Source: Orthonyx spaldingii
Lineage: Eukaryota > Chordata > Aves > Passeriformes > Orthonychidae
Direction: 5' to 3'
Assembly (NCBI GenBank): GCA_013397795.1
Contig: VZTJ01000581.1
Coordinates: 186,001-250,000, forward strand
Length of the DNA: 64,000 nt
Made by a program: the position numbers and the translations under genes. The notes under the pieces were generated by a model, which was not told the origin of the DNA, did no database searches, and worked only from the letters and a program-made list of their open reading frames with translations. Positions 11,401-22,606 of this stretch are shown piece by piece (the first letter of the stretch is position 1; every line of letters begins with the position of its first letter).

Positions 11401-13667
11401 AGTGAGGAGCATGCCTTCTTCCTATCCATTAGATATTTAGGAGCCTTGCTTAGTAAGGCATGATTCTTTGTATTGATACATGTAGTGGGATTTTCCCAGA
11501 TTATATTCAACCAGGCCCTGAAACACTTAACTAGAGATCTTATTGCTTAAGGATTTCAGGTTACAAAATTAATTTTGATGCATGATAAGTACAACTCTAA
11601 ATATACACAATATAACCAAGATGTTTTGTGGTCCCAAACCAAATGTCCCACAGTTCTCACTACAGTCTGTAAATACTATTACCTTTTCCAGGTAATCTTT
11701 AGTCTCTCTCAAAAAATAGGCAGAAGAAAGCAGTAGATAAATCTAATTTGTCACAATCCATTTTGCATATGTTTTTTTGGTTTTAGCTGGGTTTTTTTTA
11801 TTATTATTATTATTTTTTATTTTACTTTATTTCTTTAGTAGTCAAGTCCAAGTCAGCTATTGGGCTCAGATTAATGGTGGCTAACAAAACTGTAATTATC
11901 CAGGTAACACAACTTTGTTTCCTCTAATTAAATAGAACACACTCAGTATTCTCACTTTTCATTCAGAATTTTAAAATGACAAGAGGTTTTTTTCTATTTG
12001 AAATTTAAACACTAGGACATGTATAACTAGTGGAGATGCTTGGATTTCTTTTAAAGAAAAGGGTTCAGGTCTTTCAATAGACCAATACTCAACTATGTCT
12101 TTTCAAATGCATCCCAAAAATCTCAAAAAGGCAAACAAACAGCAAAGTAAGCTAGGAAGTATTTATTTATTTTTATATAGATAGGCGTATATTGTAATAT
12201 CTATTATAAATAAATAACAAGCATCTATTATCAATATATTTTATCTATAATATATATGACTGATCATTGAAAAAAATTATCAATCCTTTCATGTAGTGCA
12301 TGAAACAAAAAGCAAGACCTTATAAAAAAGGTCCTTCTCCTCTCTTTGCCTTCTGTTTTTTGTAAATCGTGAATTTTTTTCAGTTGCTGCTTATCTATGT
12401 ATCTCTTCTTTTGCTTTCTTCACTGATTATCTGAACATAGACTATGGACACTATCTGGAATTGTTTATCTCTGTCTCACTCTAATTAAGTCTTCTAACAT
12501 GTCTTTTGACAAATCTGATTTGCATTGGTATACTTAAAAACCAGAAATAGTTTGGAAATAGTTGTTTGAAAAATAATGTGTCATTATATATGCTCATGCA
12601 CAACTCTGCTTTTGCCCCTGTATTGTTTGCCTCAAAAGGGTCGTTTTTCACTCAGACTGTGTTTCCTCAGTTTAGATTCCTCCTCAGATTCTCTCTGAAC
12701 CCAGATTCTTTTTTTTGCAACATTTTGTTGTTGTATGCTGCTTTTCCACTCTGAAGTTTTTTAACTGAATCAATATGGCAGCAATCTGCTTTACCCTTCA
12801 ATAACTGTTACATTTATAAATACTGAACTTCTTAGTCAGAATGAGGAGAAGAACTTCTCTCTGTTTTATTAATTATGGTGTTTTCAGTGGTATTTTATTT
12901 CTACAACAGTGATATCATTTTCAAAAGCAGGAGTGATGGCAACTTAAAGGAACTGCATTTTGTGAAGAGATTTGATTTTATATAAAAATTTCCAAATCTG
13001 GAAAAAACCTCTGATGGATTTACAATTCATTCAGATTTCTTTTTCCACTATCCTTGGTTCCTAATATATTGTTCCAGGCAATTTATATGCAAATATCTAT
13101 TTAAAGAAAGGAGAGTGAGTGAGGTAAACAGACAAGCTGCACCACATATATTACAGTATATTTCCTTAAAAGTTCTCCTTTCAGCTAAAACAGTGAAAAG
13201 AAATAGCAGCATCAGTGGCTTTGATGTAGCACCTGTTGCTCTGTTTCCAGATCACTGCATGAGAGAACAAACCCAGGGGGCATGTAGAGCTTTTGGCCAG
13301 GTGATCTGTAGTACCTTTGTATGTTTGTGCAAGTTCTCAAACAAACTTTGGTCAGCCAAATTCCACATGGAGCTGTGGTGACCTGCATGGGCCACATCAC
13401 CCCTACAGGGTGCACAGCTCCTAATGCAGTTAGGTTTGGGCTTAACACACATAATCTCTGCTTAGTGCCTGGGCTAGTTTTGATCTAGCTTGCCATTGCT
13501 GCAATCACACTGCTGTTTGCAGTGGGCTCACAACTCTTCACTGCCACTGTGTAAGGAAAAATGCTGAACAGATTTCTTAAAGCAGTGGAATAAAGGGGAA
13601 GAGAAACCTCTAAGGTTTGATTCTCAGGAGAAATATATGGAAGAGACGAGAGTGAGGCTTTGGAATT
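11401..13667. other. AT-rich non-coding stretch
   Basis: Contains a TTA-type simple tract at about 11796-11820 and a very AT-rich block at 12160-12260. No transposon or gene recognised. The two overlapping minus-strand frames at 13212-13452 and the plus frame at 13115-13381 are mutually antisense, with no domain seen. Confidence 0.55.
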
Positions 13668-13808
13668 TCACAGAATCACAGAATATTATGAGTTGGAAGG
13701 GACTCACAAGGATTGAGTCCAACGCTTAAGTGAATGGTCCATATGGGAATCAAACCCAGAACCCTGGCATTATTAGCACCATGCACTAACCAACTGAGCT
13801 AATGCACC
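13668..13808 (-). mobile_element. tRNA-Ile-derived SINE with CR1 tail (TguSINE1-like)
   Basis: Two parts are visible. The right part (about 13740-13808), read on the minus strand, starts GGTGCATTAGCTCAGTTGG and carries a good RNA polymerase III A box (TAGCTCAGTTGG), an anticodon-loop-like GCTAATAAT as in tRNA-Ile(AAU), and a B box GGTTTGATTCC with one C-to-T change. The left part (13668-13705) is the reverse complement of a CR1 3' end (GTTGGAAGGGACTC, with TCACAGAATCACAGAAT terminal units). This is the architecture known for TguSINE1 of songbirds, which is mobilised by CR1 machinery. It is a SINE and not a functional tRNA gene: the acceptor stem is not intact and there is a CR1 tail. Confidence 0.85.
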
Positions 13809-15268
13809 AATGCACACAAATTATTTATCCATCTACATCATATCTGTGCACATAAGATCAAAATATGCAACTCTATATACTAAAATGAGCTGTGATTCAT
13901 GAATGAAGCAGAAAAAACACTGACCAAATTTCTCAGGAAAACAAAACACAACAAAAATCTAAATAATATTCCAAATTTTGTCAGCTTTGAGAACTACATA
14001 AATACAGTATATACTCTGCTTTGCTTGTACTGTTGCTTAATCTACAATGAAAAAACCAGTGATTCCTTTCCTTATTCTCACTGGGAATGAGCAATAAATA
14101 AAACTAGCCCTTTTAGAATAGGTAGTAGTTTCAAGAGGATTTTTTCAATTTGAGAATTGCTAAGTCTGGATTTTTTAGTCGCTTTTCTACTTACGTGCCA
14201 GAAGTTATCACATACCACATGATGTGACGCTGAAAAAGAAAACATCATTTCTGAGTCCCAAATTTTTCACTTTAAAAGAATAATAAAAGAAAATAGTGTC
14301 AGTCATCAGTCAGCTGAAGTCTGCTGGGATAATGTTTTTTACTTCTATGTTTATAAATAAAAAGAACTAAGCCTGATCCTTATGCTTAAAATACAGATAT
14401 AAATGGTGAGCAAATGAATGACATTAAGCTGCTGTCAAATATCTGTTACAAGATCATTAAGCCTTCTCTCCTATGATTCTCACCTGATACCATTCTTTCT
14501 AGACCCTTGAAAACATAGGTGGGAGATCTTCTCCCTCATCCTCAGAGAATCCTTAAAATACACTTTTATTTTTGCAGTTTTTCTTTGAAATATTTTTTGG
14601 TAAATAATAGTGCATCTGAGGCATCTTTTCTTTTACAGTTTAAAGCTTTTCTTTCATAGTCATGGTTTTGTACGATTGAGCTATTTTACATTGGAGGGTG
14701 AATAATTGCATTTGAGAGCTTATTTTTAAAGTGTTTTACAGGGGTACCAAGAAACTTGAAAATTTAATACATTATTTTAAAAGACAAATATCATCTGAGC
14801 ATTAAATAAATTAAAAAAAAAAAAAAAGAAACCCCGCAACCCCCAAAAAAACTAAACAAAATTTGAAAGCATGATTTAAGACTATTTTGGCTTTAATTTT
14901 AAGTTCAGGACCTGATTTCACTGTTGATAAGATCGAGATGTAATGTGGGAATACAAATCAGCCAGTGACATTGCAGGCCTGTTCTTGATGGCTGTCAGAA
15001 TTTTACCTTTTTCTGCATGGAAGTAGGATTGAACAGCATGAGCTCTAAATATAATAAATATAAATCTATGCAATTGAAATTACTTTGATTTTTTGAAGAG
15101 GGTAACATTTCTTTAGTTAGCTACAATTAATTATTTTGTGAATTATTCTATTAACACCTTATGTTTATGCTTCCATGTGGAAATGTAACTTGTCATAGTC
15201 TATGGATTACATTTGCTTTTATAATTTTAAGGCTAAATAACAAATTGAGCTCCGTGAAAGTTCAGGGG
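13809..15268. other. AT-rich non-coding stretch with a poly-A tract
   Basis: A-run at about 14813-14827 followed by C- and A-rich low-complexity sequence. No gene or transposon recognised. Confidence 0.55.
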
Positions 15269-15841
15269 TGTACTTGGTTTGCATGATAAGGTTTTGGTAG
15301 TGATCAGGCTACAGGGGTGGGTTCTGTGATGATCTTCTCACATGTCAAAAGAGTCAATGCCAGCCAGGTCCAAGAAGGACTCACTGCTGGCCAAGACTGA
15401 GCCCATCAGTGATGGTGGTAGTGCCTCTGCTATAATGTAGTTAAAGATCACACCGTGCAACAGCACCCAAAAGAGAGGAGTGAGAATGTGTGAAAGAAAC
15501 AGCCCTGCAGACACCAAGGTCAGTGAAAAAGGAAGGGGGGGTGGAGGTGCTCCAGCTCAGTCCATGGTACAGACCACGGTGAGTCAGGTTGTCACCCTGC
15601 AGCCCATGGAGGACCCCACACCAGAGGAGATGGATGCCAGAAGGAGGCTGTGACCTGTGGGCTGGAGCATGGCAGCCCATCCTGATGTTCCTGGCAGGAT
15701 CTGTGACCATGTAAGAGGACTTATACTGAAGTAGTTCATGAACGGTAGCCTGTGGGAGGGACTCATTCCTGAGTTTTGGAGTACTTCAAGGACTGTGTCC
15801 TATAGGAAGGACCCCAGGCTGGAGCATGGAGGAGCATCAAA
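15269..15841 (+). mobile_element. Solo ERV LTR (copy C), 5' part, interrupted
   Basis: Starts TGTACTTGGTTTGCATGATA and matches, from memory, a common passerine LTR: GGTTTTGGTAGTGATCAGGC at 15291-15310, GCCAGCCAGGTCCAAGAAGG at 15360-15379, GCAGACACCAAGGTCAGTG near 15508, then several degenerate repeats built around CTGGAGCA and CCATGGAGGACC (15590-15835). The U3 TATA block is decayed. Similarity stops at 15841 and resumes at 16669, because an unrelated minus-strand LTR is inserted. The overlapping short frames on both strands here have no host-gene character. Confidence 0.8.
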
Positions 15842-16668
15842 TGTCACCAAAAAAATTGGGAAAATAAAACTCTCTAACACAATAATTTCAGTACTAGAAA
15901 GCAGGCATTACTTTATTTAAGCATCAGGTGTGTGAAGGAATCGTTCCTCCTAACACATGCACATTAATTATCAAAACTTTTAACTATTTACACATTTTGG
16001 CAACAAAGGAATTGTTTGTTCATTGACTACAAGTTAAATAGTTCTCTTATTAATTAGTATTCTGTCTTTTATTGGTTAATGATTCTCTTGTTTCTCATGC
16101 TAATTAGTCTGCACAATCAGTCTTTCACCTTTTTTTGGTAGGTGGTTTACTGGATCAGTGGTCTGTAGGTTGGTGGTTGCAGATTGCCCCTACCAGAATT
16201 ACCTTTTTCCCTCTTGGAACTGATTCCAGCAGAATTATTGACCTGGTTTTACTAGTTTCTTCCTCATCTTGGAAGAACTGCCAAATATCCTTGAGGTTCA
16301 TAAATTCCACATTTCCTCCCAAGCTTTGTTAGCTCCTCCCCCAGGTCTGAGGTCATCGAAGCACATCAAGCCCTAAACTTTAATTTGTTTTTCTAACAGA
16401 TGGACATTGCTAGAGTTTGCTTGTTACCTGCTATCTGTTTCATGGATTAAACCTCCCTTCTTGTTGATTAGGCTTGTAAAGTACAAAGATCAAACATTAA
16501 AGAATATCCTTTCTTAAGGTTTTTCCACATATTCCACATTTTGCAGCAATTAGGCAGGATCGTGTTTCAAAACCCCCTTTTCATTCCCTGTAACTCCCTG
16601 AGCAAATGGTTAACTACTTCTGACTCTTGAGGTGTCAACATCAGCAAGACTAAATACTATTTGTTACA
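15842..16668 (-). mobile_element. Solo ERV LTR (copy D) inserted into copy C
   Basis: This 827-bp insert has retroviral-type ends on the plus strand, TGTCACC at 15842 and TGTTACA at 16668, forming a short imperfect inverted repeat. The flanks are ATCAAA (15836-15841) and ATTAAA (16669-16674), a 6-bp target-site duplication with one mismatch, a size typical of ERVK-like integrases. Orientation comes from AATAAA on the minus strand at 15917-15912, followed by about 70 bases to the left end (R-U5). A CCAAT-type motif (ATTGG on plus at 16072-16076) lies further upstream in its U3. No internal retroviral genes remain. Family not identified. Confidence 0.7.
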
Positions 16669-17069
16669 ATTAAAGATTTTCCCAACATAAGGAGACCCCT
16701 TTGAGGAAGGAGCAGGAGACACAGCATGTGATGACCTGGCTGCAGCCCCCATTCCCCCGTGCTGCTGGGGGAGGAGGTAGAGAAATCAGGAGTGAAGTTG
16801 TGCTTGGGAAGGAGGGAGGGGTATTGGGAAAGTAGTTTAAGGTTTAATTTTATTTCTCATCCTACCCTGATTTGATTTGTAAGAAATCAAACTAATTTCC
16901 CCAAGTCAAGTCTGTTTTGCCTGTGACAGTAATTGGTGAGTGATGTATCCTTGTCCTTATCCATTCTATTAGCTTTTTATTACAACTTTACTTCTTTGCC
17001 CAGCTGGGGAGGGGAGTGATGGAGAGTTTTGGTGAGCACATGGCAGCTGTCCAGGTTCAATCCACCGCA
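16669..17069 (+). mobile_element. Solo ERV LTR (copy C), 3' part
   Basis: Continuation of the interrupted LTR: GACACAGCATGTGATGACCT at 16710-16729, GCAGCCCCCATTCCCCC, GGAGGTAGAGAAATCAGGAG near 16774, ACTAATTTCCCCAAGTCAAG at 16890-16909, GTAATTGGTGAGTGAT near 16930, and the end near 17069 with CAATCCACCGCA. The same ordered blocks occur in the second copy at 22607-23456, which supports the family assignment from within this window. No clear target-site duplication was found for copy C as a whole. Confidence 0.8.
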
Positions 17070-19152
17070 AGAGCACGACACTTATGTAAGGCCACCTGTT
17101 TCACAGACTTTTTTTTTCATAAAAGGACAGCTTTTAAACATTCATTATACCTTTAATGTGTAGAAAGAATCTGAACTTTACAAATGTGATGAAAAAATTG
17201 GTTTGGGTTAGACAAATATAGACTGGCTTAGTTTCCCAGGCTTCCTTGCCTGCCTGGCCTTTAGCTTCCAGCCTGAAAGGTTTGACCCAGGTGTCCCCAC
17301 TTTCCTGAATCACAGCTTCCACCTCTGTGCAGATGGAAGTCTGAAATACCGTCTGCTGCCTATCTTTGAAATTAGGAATTAAATCTGTATATTTGGTAAG
17401 CTGAATTAAGGTCTACTGCTTGTCTTATCTCCATTGACTTTGACAGGAGGTTGAACATGTGCACATGTTGACAACTACTGCTTCAAGAATCAGAGCTTTG
17501 ATCCCTATTGTACTGTTCTGTGTTAACCTCTGGCTCTTGAAATGTCTGCTCCCCCATGCAACTTCTTTCTCCTCAGACTCCTACCATCTTCAATCATTTC
17601 CATAAGTGGTTCCTCCTCCTCCATCTCTCCTCCTGGAACTAATGGTTTGCTAAAAACTTTTTACTCCAAATCCTTGTGTGATTAGCAGCTCTGAAAAAGA
17701 ACCCATGCAGATTTTGCCAAATACATGACATTTTATCACACATCATTTCAATAGAGATTTTTACCACATCTGGCAGCTCAGTATATGCAGGCACTTTTCT
17801 GTTGCAATTGAGGAAATTCAGTTCCAATCATGCTTAAGCATGAGAAAGCAATAGGCATGCAACTCCTGCTCTGTTCTTTAATTAAACATGAAAAGTGTGC
17901 ATCTCAATTTCTCTGTAATTAATACCCACTAAAATGAATTACACAAAGTTAGTGGAAAAGTTGGTTTGTTTTTTTTTTTTTTCAATAATTATGTCTTTAA
18001 ACATATGTTTTACCCTTATCATCTCCTTTTTAAGTAAACATTTTAAGCAAAAAGAAACTAAAATCATCATGAAAAACTCTCAGACACTTTCAAACAAATT
18101 ACAGAAGTTGCAGAACAAAACCCATATAGCTAAAACATATTTAATTGCAAATGTAAACATCAGAATTGCTGTTTGCAAATAGAAATATCCCAATGTAAAC
18201 ACTAGAAGGCTTGCCACATGAATAGTTCTAAATGCACCAATAAGCTTATTAGGTGAATCAGAACCTTTCATTTTGCCATCAATCATTATTAGTTGCAGTT
18301 GAGTTCTGGTATTGAATCACGGTAGATTAATTCAAGTCTCAGGTATTTACATGCCTGAGCATTTTGTCATGTAGATAGATTAATCCACTTGCAAAAATTC
18401 AAAACCATGCCTATAGGAGAGATTAAAAAAACTCCAACCTTTTTACATCACACATTGTACACATAAATTACTTTATAAACTAGTGCAGACTCCAGGCTAC
18501 TGTAATATTCTCTATTCATCCTTTTCTAATAAATATATATCTATGAGTCAACTAATTACAAGAAATGCAATAAACAACCCTTTCTAAAATTATACTTTAG
18601 AACAAAAAAAAGTGTACACTAACATTTGGAAAAGAAAGCTTTTGGAAGAGGACTGCGTCACTAAGGAAACACAAATACATCCTCCTGTCATTCTGTTGTT
18701 GTCCTGGGAGTTAGAGCCATGTAAGCGATTAGCTGACCCAAAGTTTTACATATTTATTTCCTGGAGTCATTGTTTTTGTTCAATAGCTACTCCCAGTACC
18801 TGAAAACAAATATCACCTTCACTAGACCTGAAAACAAATGTCACCTTTGTTAGTCTTTCTTCAGGGTTGCAGCCTTCTTAGCATTGAACAGGCTGCCTCT
18901 GTTCTGATTTCAGGTATTGAGATCTGCACATAACAATATTGCCGTAGAACCCCCACACCGTTATGGATTAGTGGAAAAGACTGATCACTACAAATTAAAT
19001 ATTGAAGGTGGATTGTTTTGATTGAATTAATATAAAATTATTTTTCAATGCATTATTCATTCAGTAGGAAAGTTTGGATGATGGTATATTACTTTGGTTT
19101 TTAGGCTGTCAATCCAGGGTACACAAAATGTCTGTTTTTATTTTAAGTTAGT
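17070..19152. other. AT-rich non-coding stretch
   Basis: Contains a 14-base T run at 17969-17982. No transposon, RNA gene or coding exon recognised. Mutually antisense 82- and 68-codon frames at 17934-18286 are uninformative. Confidence 0.55.
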
Positions 19153-19473
19153 TGTCGCTGCGAGTGGATGTCGAACAAAGAGAACTCAAGATCAAGTGGC
19201 AAAAGAGGTCAATTTATTTATTAAATTCAGCTTTTATATACAAAATGGATTCTCACTTGATTGGCCATTAGCTGTACGCCCCTCGCAGCTAATTGGCCAC
19301 CTGGGTCCACGAGAAAGAAACACCTTTATCTTAGTTTTATATAAACAAATAGATTCTTTCGCACGAGAAAGAGGTTTCTGTGCTGTCACAGTTAGTAAAA
19401 TATTTTATTGGCACATGAATACCGTAGGTAAAAAAAAGATAACTTGTACAATTTTGCTGGTAATGTTAAACCA
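19153..19473 (-). mobile_element. Probable solo ERV LTR (copy E)
   Basis: Starts TGTCGCTGCGAGTGGATGTC on the plus strand at 19153. On the minus strand it shows two CCAAT boxes (ATTGG on plus at 19292-19296 and 19260-19264), then TATATAAAAG at 19241-19232, then AATAAA at 19218-19213, and then about 60 bases to the left end. That is the order U3, TATA, poly(A) signal, U5 of a retroviral LTR, so the element is minus-strand. The right boundary is unsure: TGTACA at 19450 or AACCA at 19473. With the latter, TTAGT/TTAGA flanks match at 4 of 5 positions. The 127-codon plus-strand frame covering it is antisense to the LTR. It retains CpGs (GTCGCTGCGAG, TACGCCCCTCGC), suggesting moderate age. Confidence 0.6.
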
Positions 19474-21298
19474 TTAGATATTTTTATTTAATGAAGTGCA
19501 CAGATACAACTTACAATAGATCTCACCAATGAAATAGCTGTTTAGTGCAGGAATAGAAGATCTCCAAGTAAAGGGCACAACAGCTGAAATCCTGGTCCAA
19601 AAGAGGAACAGATACTCAGTGAGTTCAGAAACTCAGTGAGGTTAAGATTTCACCTGGTCGGCTTTCTCCAAAGTTACCACTGTCTTCATAATAAGAAAAA
19701 TAAGGACAATAAGTTCCTAAACAAGTGCATTAATAACAGATGAGAAGAGGTTGCAAAAGCTGATGAATTTGAATGACACTTGATCAAATTCGTTCCTGAG
19801 TAATTGTAAGCTGTCCTCACACATATGAATTAACCTCCCTTATTCAAACTCTCATTTTTCTCTTATTTGTCTTACAGTATTGTCATGCATAGAGTTTGTC
19901 TTTTATCTACATTTTGAGTGCAATAACTATCCTCCTGTCTGTCATCTATCTGCTCATTCCCTTTAGCATCTGTGAAAGTGAAGATACAGCTTCCCATCAG
20001 CTGATACAGTAAGAAGGTAAATCTAGCCAATTTTTTTCTTCCAACAAGAATCAATACAAGCTCAAGAAAGAATTTATGGTAAGAATTTCCTGTATATAAA
20101 TATCTCTCTTCGGGGATACAATTTCTGATAATGCATTTTTTCAAACTTTAATATCACCAGTCTAAATCTATACGTGGAGCAGAGCAGCAACCCGATGATC
20201 AACTGTATAATTTGCAGGTGATGTGTCTTTAGTGTGTATCTCTTCAATCTGCTAACAAAATCCAGCTTTTTATAGAAGATCTTAGTACTTTTAAAGGTGT
20301 GAGAAAACTGAGCAACAGTTTCAGCCTCTGATGTCATCACTGAGGTCAATGACATTCAGGCTAGAAGTCCATTGAAGACAGTGACTAAGTTTGCAAAAGC
20401 TCTGTTATCAATAGGAGAATAAGTCTGTAAGTAAAATATGGGAAAGTCAAGGAAATAGGAAGGATATCTCTAATAAGTGAAGCCTGAGTAAAGGTGGATT
20501 AATGACACATATAAGCAAAAACTCCTCAGATCCATACAAAGTACTAAATCTGAACTATACTATTGCAGCATAATGTTAGTACTTGCAAACTCACTCCAGA
20601 AAATGGAAGCTATCTTATGGTTCGTTGGTCTTAACTCCTCTTTTGAAATTCCAAGTGTTTCATAAGCATTGCTTAAGTGTGTTTGTGCAAAAAGCTTCTT
20701 TCTTGTACTTCTTAACAGCATTCTGAAAAGTCTGTTCAGAAAATTTGTTATTAAAGTAGACAATGCTATGGTCCATGTGTTTTGCTTTGTTTTGTTTCTC
20801 TGTTGTTTTGGATTTTTGGCTTTGTTTTGTTGTTGGTTTTGTTTTGACCTGTTCTTGGGAAAAGGCAGGTGATGTACAAACTGTAAGGCATAATCAAGGA
20901 AGATATATGGCATCTTTCCTCTTCTTGTTGCACCTGAGAAGGTAGACAGAGAGTTCCAGCCTTCTTGCTCAGCAGACTGCGTGACATGCTGTAGCTCTGC
21001 ATACCACAGACGTGAGCTAGAAAATCAGCAAAAAACCTTTTCTGTTGAAGCCAGTTGATATTTGTCCATTGTCTGCAATGGGCTTAATGAGAAGTGATTG
21101 AGAGGAAGCTGCAATGATCAGGAAGTGAACATTGAGAGATAATGAGCTGCTTATCTTAAACAAATGTTACATAGAATGAATTACATAGTTAAAACATTGT
21201 GTGATCTGGCATGCTATTTGCTTTAACTTTACTTCCTTAGCATGAGTAGCTTGGTTTGGTGAAGGCTTAGGCTGCAGGCTGTGAACTTACACCTAGAT
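19474..21298. other. AT-rich non-coding stretch
   Basis: GT-rich low-complexity sequence at about 20775-20850 produces a Phe/Cys-rich 67-codon frame on one strand and a Lys/Asn/Gln-rich frame on the other; both are composition artefacts. The 117-codon minus-strand frame at 20560-20913 crosses this tract. No gene or transposon recognised. Confidence 0.55.
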
Positions 21299-21490
21299 AT
21301 GCTTTCATCTGGAATAGAATTAATTTTCATACTAGCTTTCCTAGTAGCTAGTACAGTGATGTATTTTGTCTTTAGTATGAGAAAAACATTGATAGCACAC
21401 TGATGGTTTGCTTCTTGATAAGTAGTGTTTATCCCAGATCCACAGCTTTTATAGTTTCCCATATTCTACCAGAGAAGAGGTGCACCAGCA
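21299..21490 (+). mobile_element. ERV LTR fragment, same family as copies A and B
   Basis: ATCTGGAATAGAATTAATTT (21308-21327), CTAGTAGCTAGTACAGTGAT near 21341, TTTAGTATGAGAAAAACATT near 21371, TAGCACACTGATGG near 21394, and CCATATTCTACCAGAGAAGA near 21459 follow the order of the 5' half of the LTR at 1453-2572. It begins near the expected terminus and breaks off at about 21490 before the core-promoter block, so it is a 5' fragment of about 190 bp. Confidence 0.7.
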
Positions 21491-21890
21491 GTGCAAACAA
21501 CAAGATGAAGTCATTGCAACTGCCAGCAGAAGCTGTAACTCCACGAGAAGAAGCTGTAACTCCATGAGATAAAAACAGTGAATGACCTGCCTGCACGGAC
21601 AAATTGAAAGAATCCAAGAAGTTGTTAAAAGACCCCAGACCAAAAACTGCCATTAGATCAAGAAAAGCATGCAAGACATAGGAAGAGTGCATGAGGGGTG
21701 GCTGCAGAATTCAGAAGGTTATACTTGCCTGGGAATTTATTTGTTTTGTGTCCCTCTCTGGAAGCACCCAGCTTGAGCTGATCTGCTGCTGTAGCACTCT
21801 ATAAATTATTTATTTTTATAAATCTGATACCTGAGACTCTGCTATGGGAAACCTAAGGTCAAACCCAAAGAAAGAGGAAGCATGTCCATA
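21491..21890. other. Unassigned sequence with a 21-bp tandem duplication
   Basis: Two 21-bp units at 21529-21549 and 21550-21570 (GAAGCTGTAACTCCACGAGAA type) are identical at 19 of 21 positions. Downstream, 21790-21845 has AATTATTTATTTTTATAAAT-type sequence followed by CTGATACCTGAGACTCTGC, which could be the R-U5 part of another LTR, but I cannot place a start or a family. Confidence 0.4.
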
Positions 21891-22606
21891 AGTGAGTGTG
21901 TGTGTGTGAGCAAGGAATTGCCTCACTGGAGCCCCTGCTGTGAAGGGACTCTGGTCTTAGCAGTTAAAGTTTCAGGTGGTGTGTGCGTGTGACTCATTGA
22001 ATAGTGTGAGGATGCTCAGCCAGCAGCTTCTCCTTTAACAGTGAAACAGGTGCCAGGTGAATATATGTGTATCTATATATTTAATTGAAATGCTTCATCA
22101 AATTTTACTCCACCAGCCAAGCATACTAACATAATTTTCTCTTAATCATACATAAAGTAATATTTCTACACATTGTGTTATTTAATATTAATGAATTAAA
22201 TTTCATTTCAAAATGCAAACATGTTTAAATTAATGGTGAAAAATAATTATTGTAAATCCTGTTCAATGACCTTCCATATAGTGATCTTAACATGTACTAA
22301 ATAATGATTTTAACCTCAGAAGAACTTCTGTCAAGTACTAAGCAGAGAGAAGACTTGTTCAAGTTCATACAGAAATAGAAAACCAAGAATAGAAATCCAG
22401 GAATAGAATTCATTGGACACAGTAACAGCTGTAATTGAGGCAGAAACTTGGCCTTTACTCTTCAAAACAGGTTTACTTCTGTGGCTGATAGAAAGAGTTA
22501 TTGATTTCACCTTTTTATTCATTGCTAGAAATAAAATATGTCATATTTGAAAACCCTTCTCTAATTAAATTGATGGACTAGGAAACTGAAGAGAGGAGGG
22601 TGATCA
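21891..22606. other. Non-coding stretch with a short GT repeat
   Basis: A short (GT)n at about 21894-21907 and AT-rich sequence after 22060. No gene or transposon recognised. Confidence 0.5.

Noticed and set aside
13740..13808. A functional tRNA-Ile gene
   Set aside because: The acceptor stem is not intact, the B box is mutated, and the sequence continues into a CR1 tail. It is the head of a SINE.
19094..19477. 127-codon plus-strand frame
   Set aside because: It lies antisense over an LTR-like element whose TATA and poly(A) signals are on the minus strand. No domain recognised.
20766..21002. Lys/Asn/Gln-rich frame with repeated KTKQN-like residues
   Set aside because: It comes from a G/T-rich low-complexity tract read antisense, a composition artefact.
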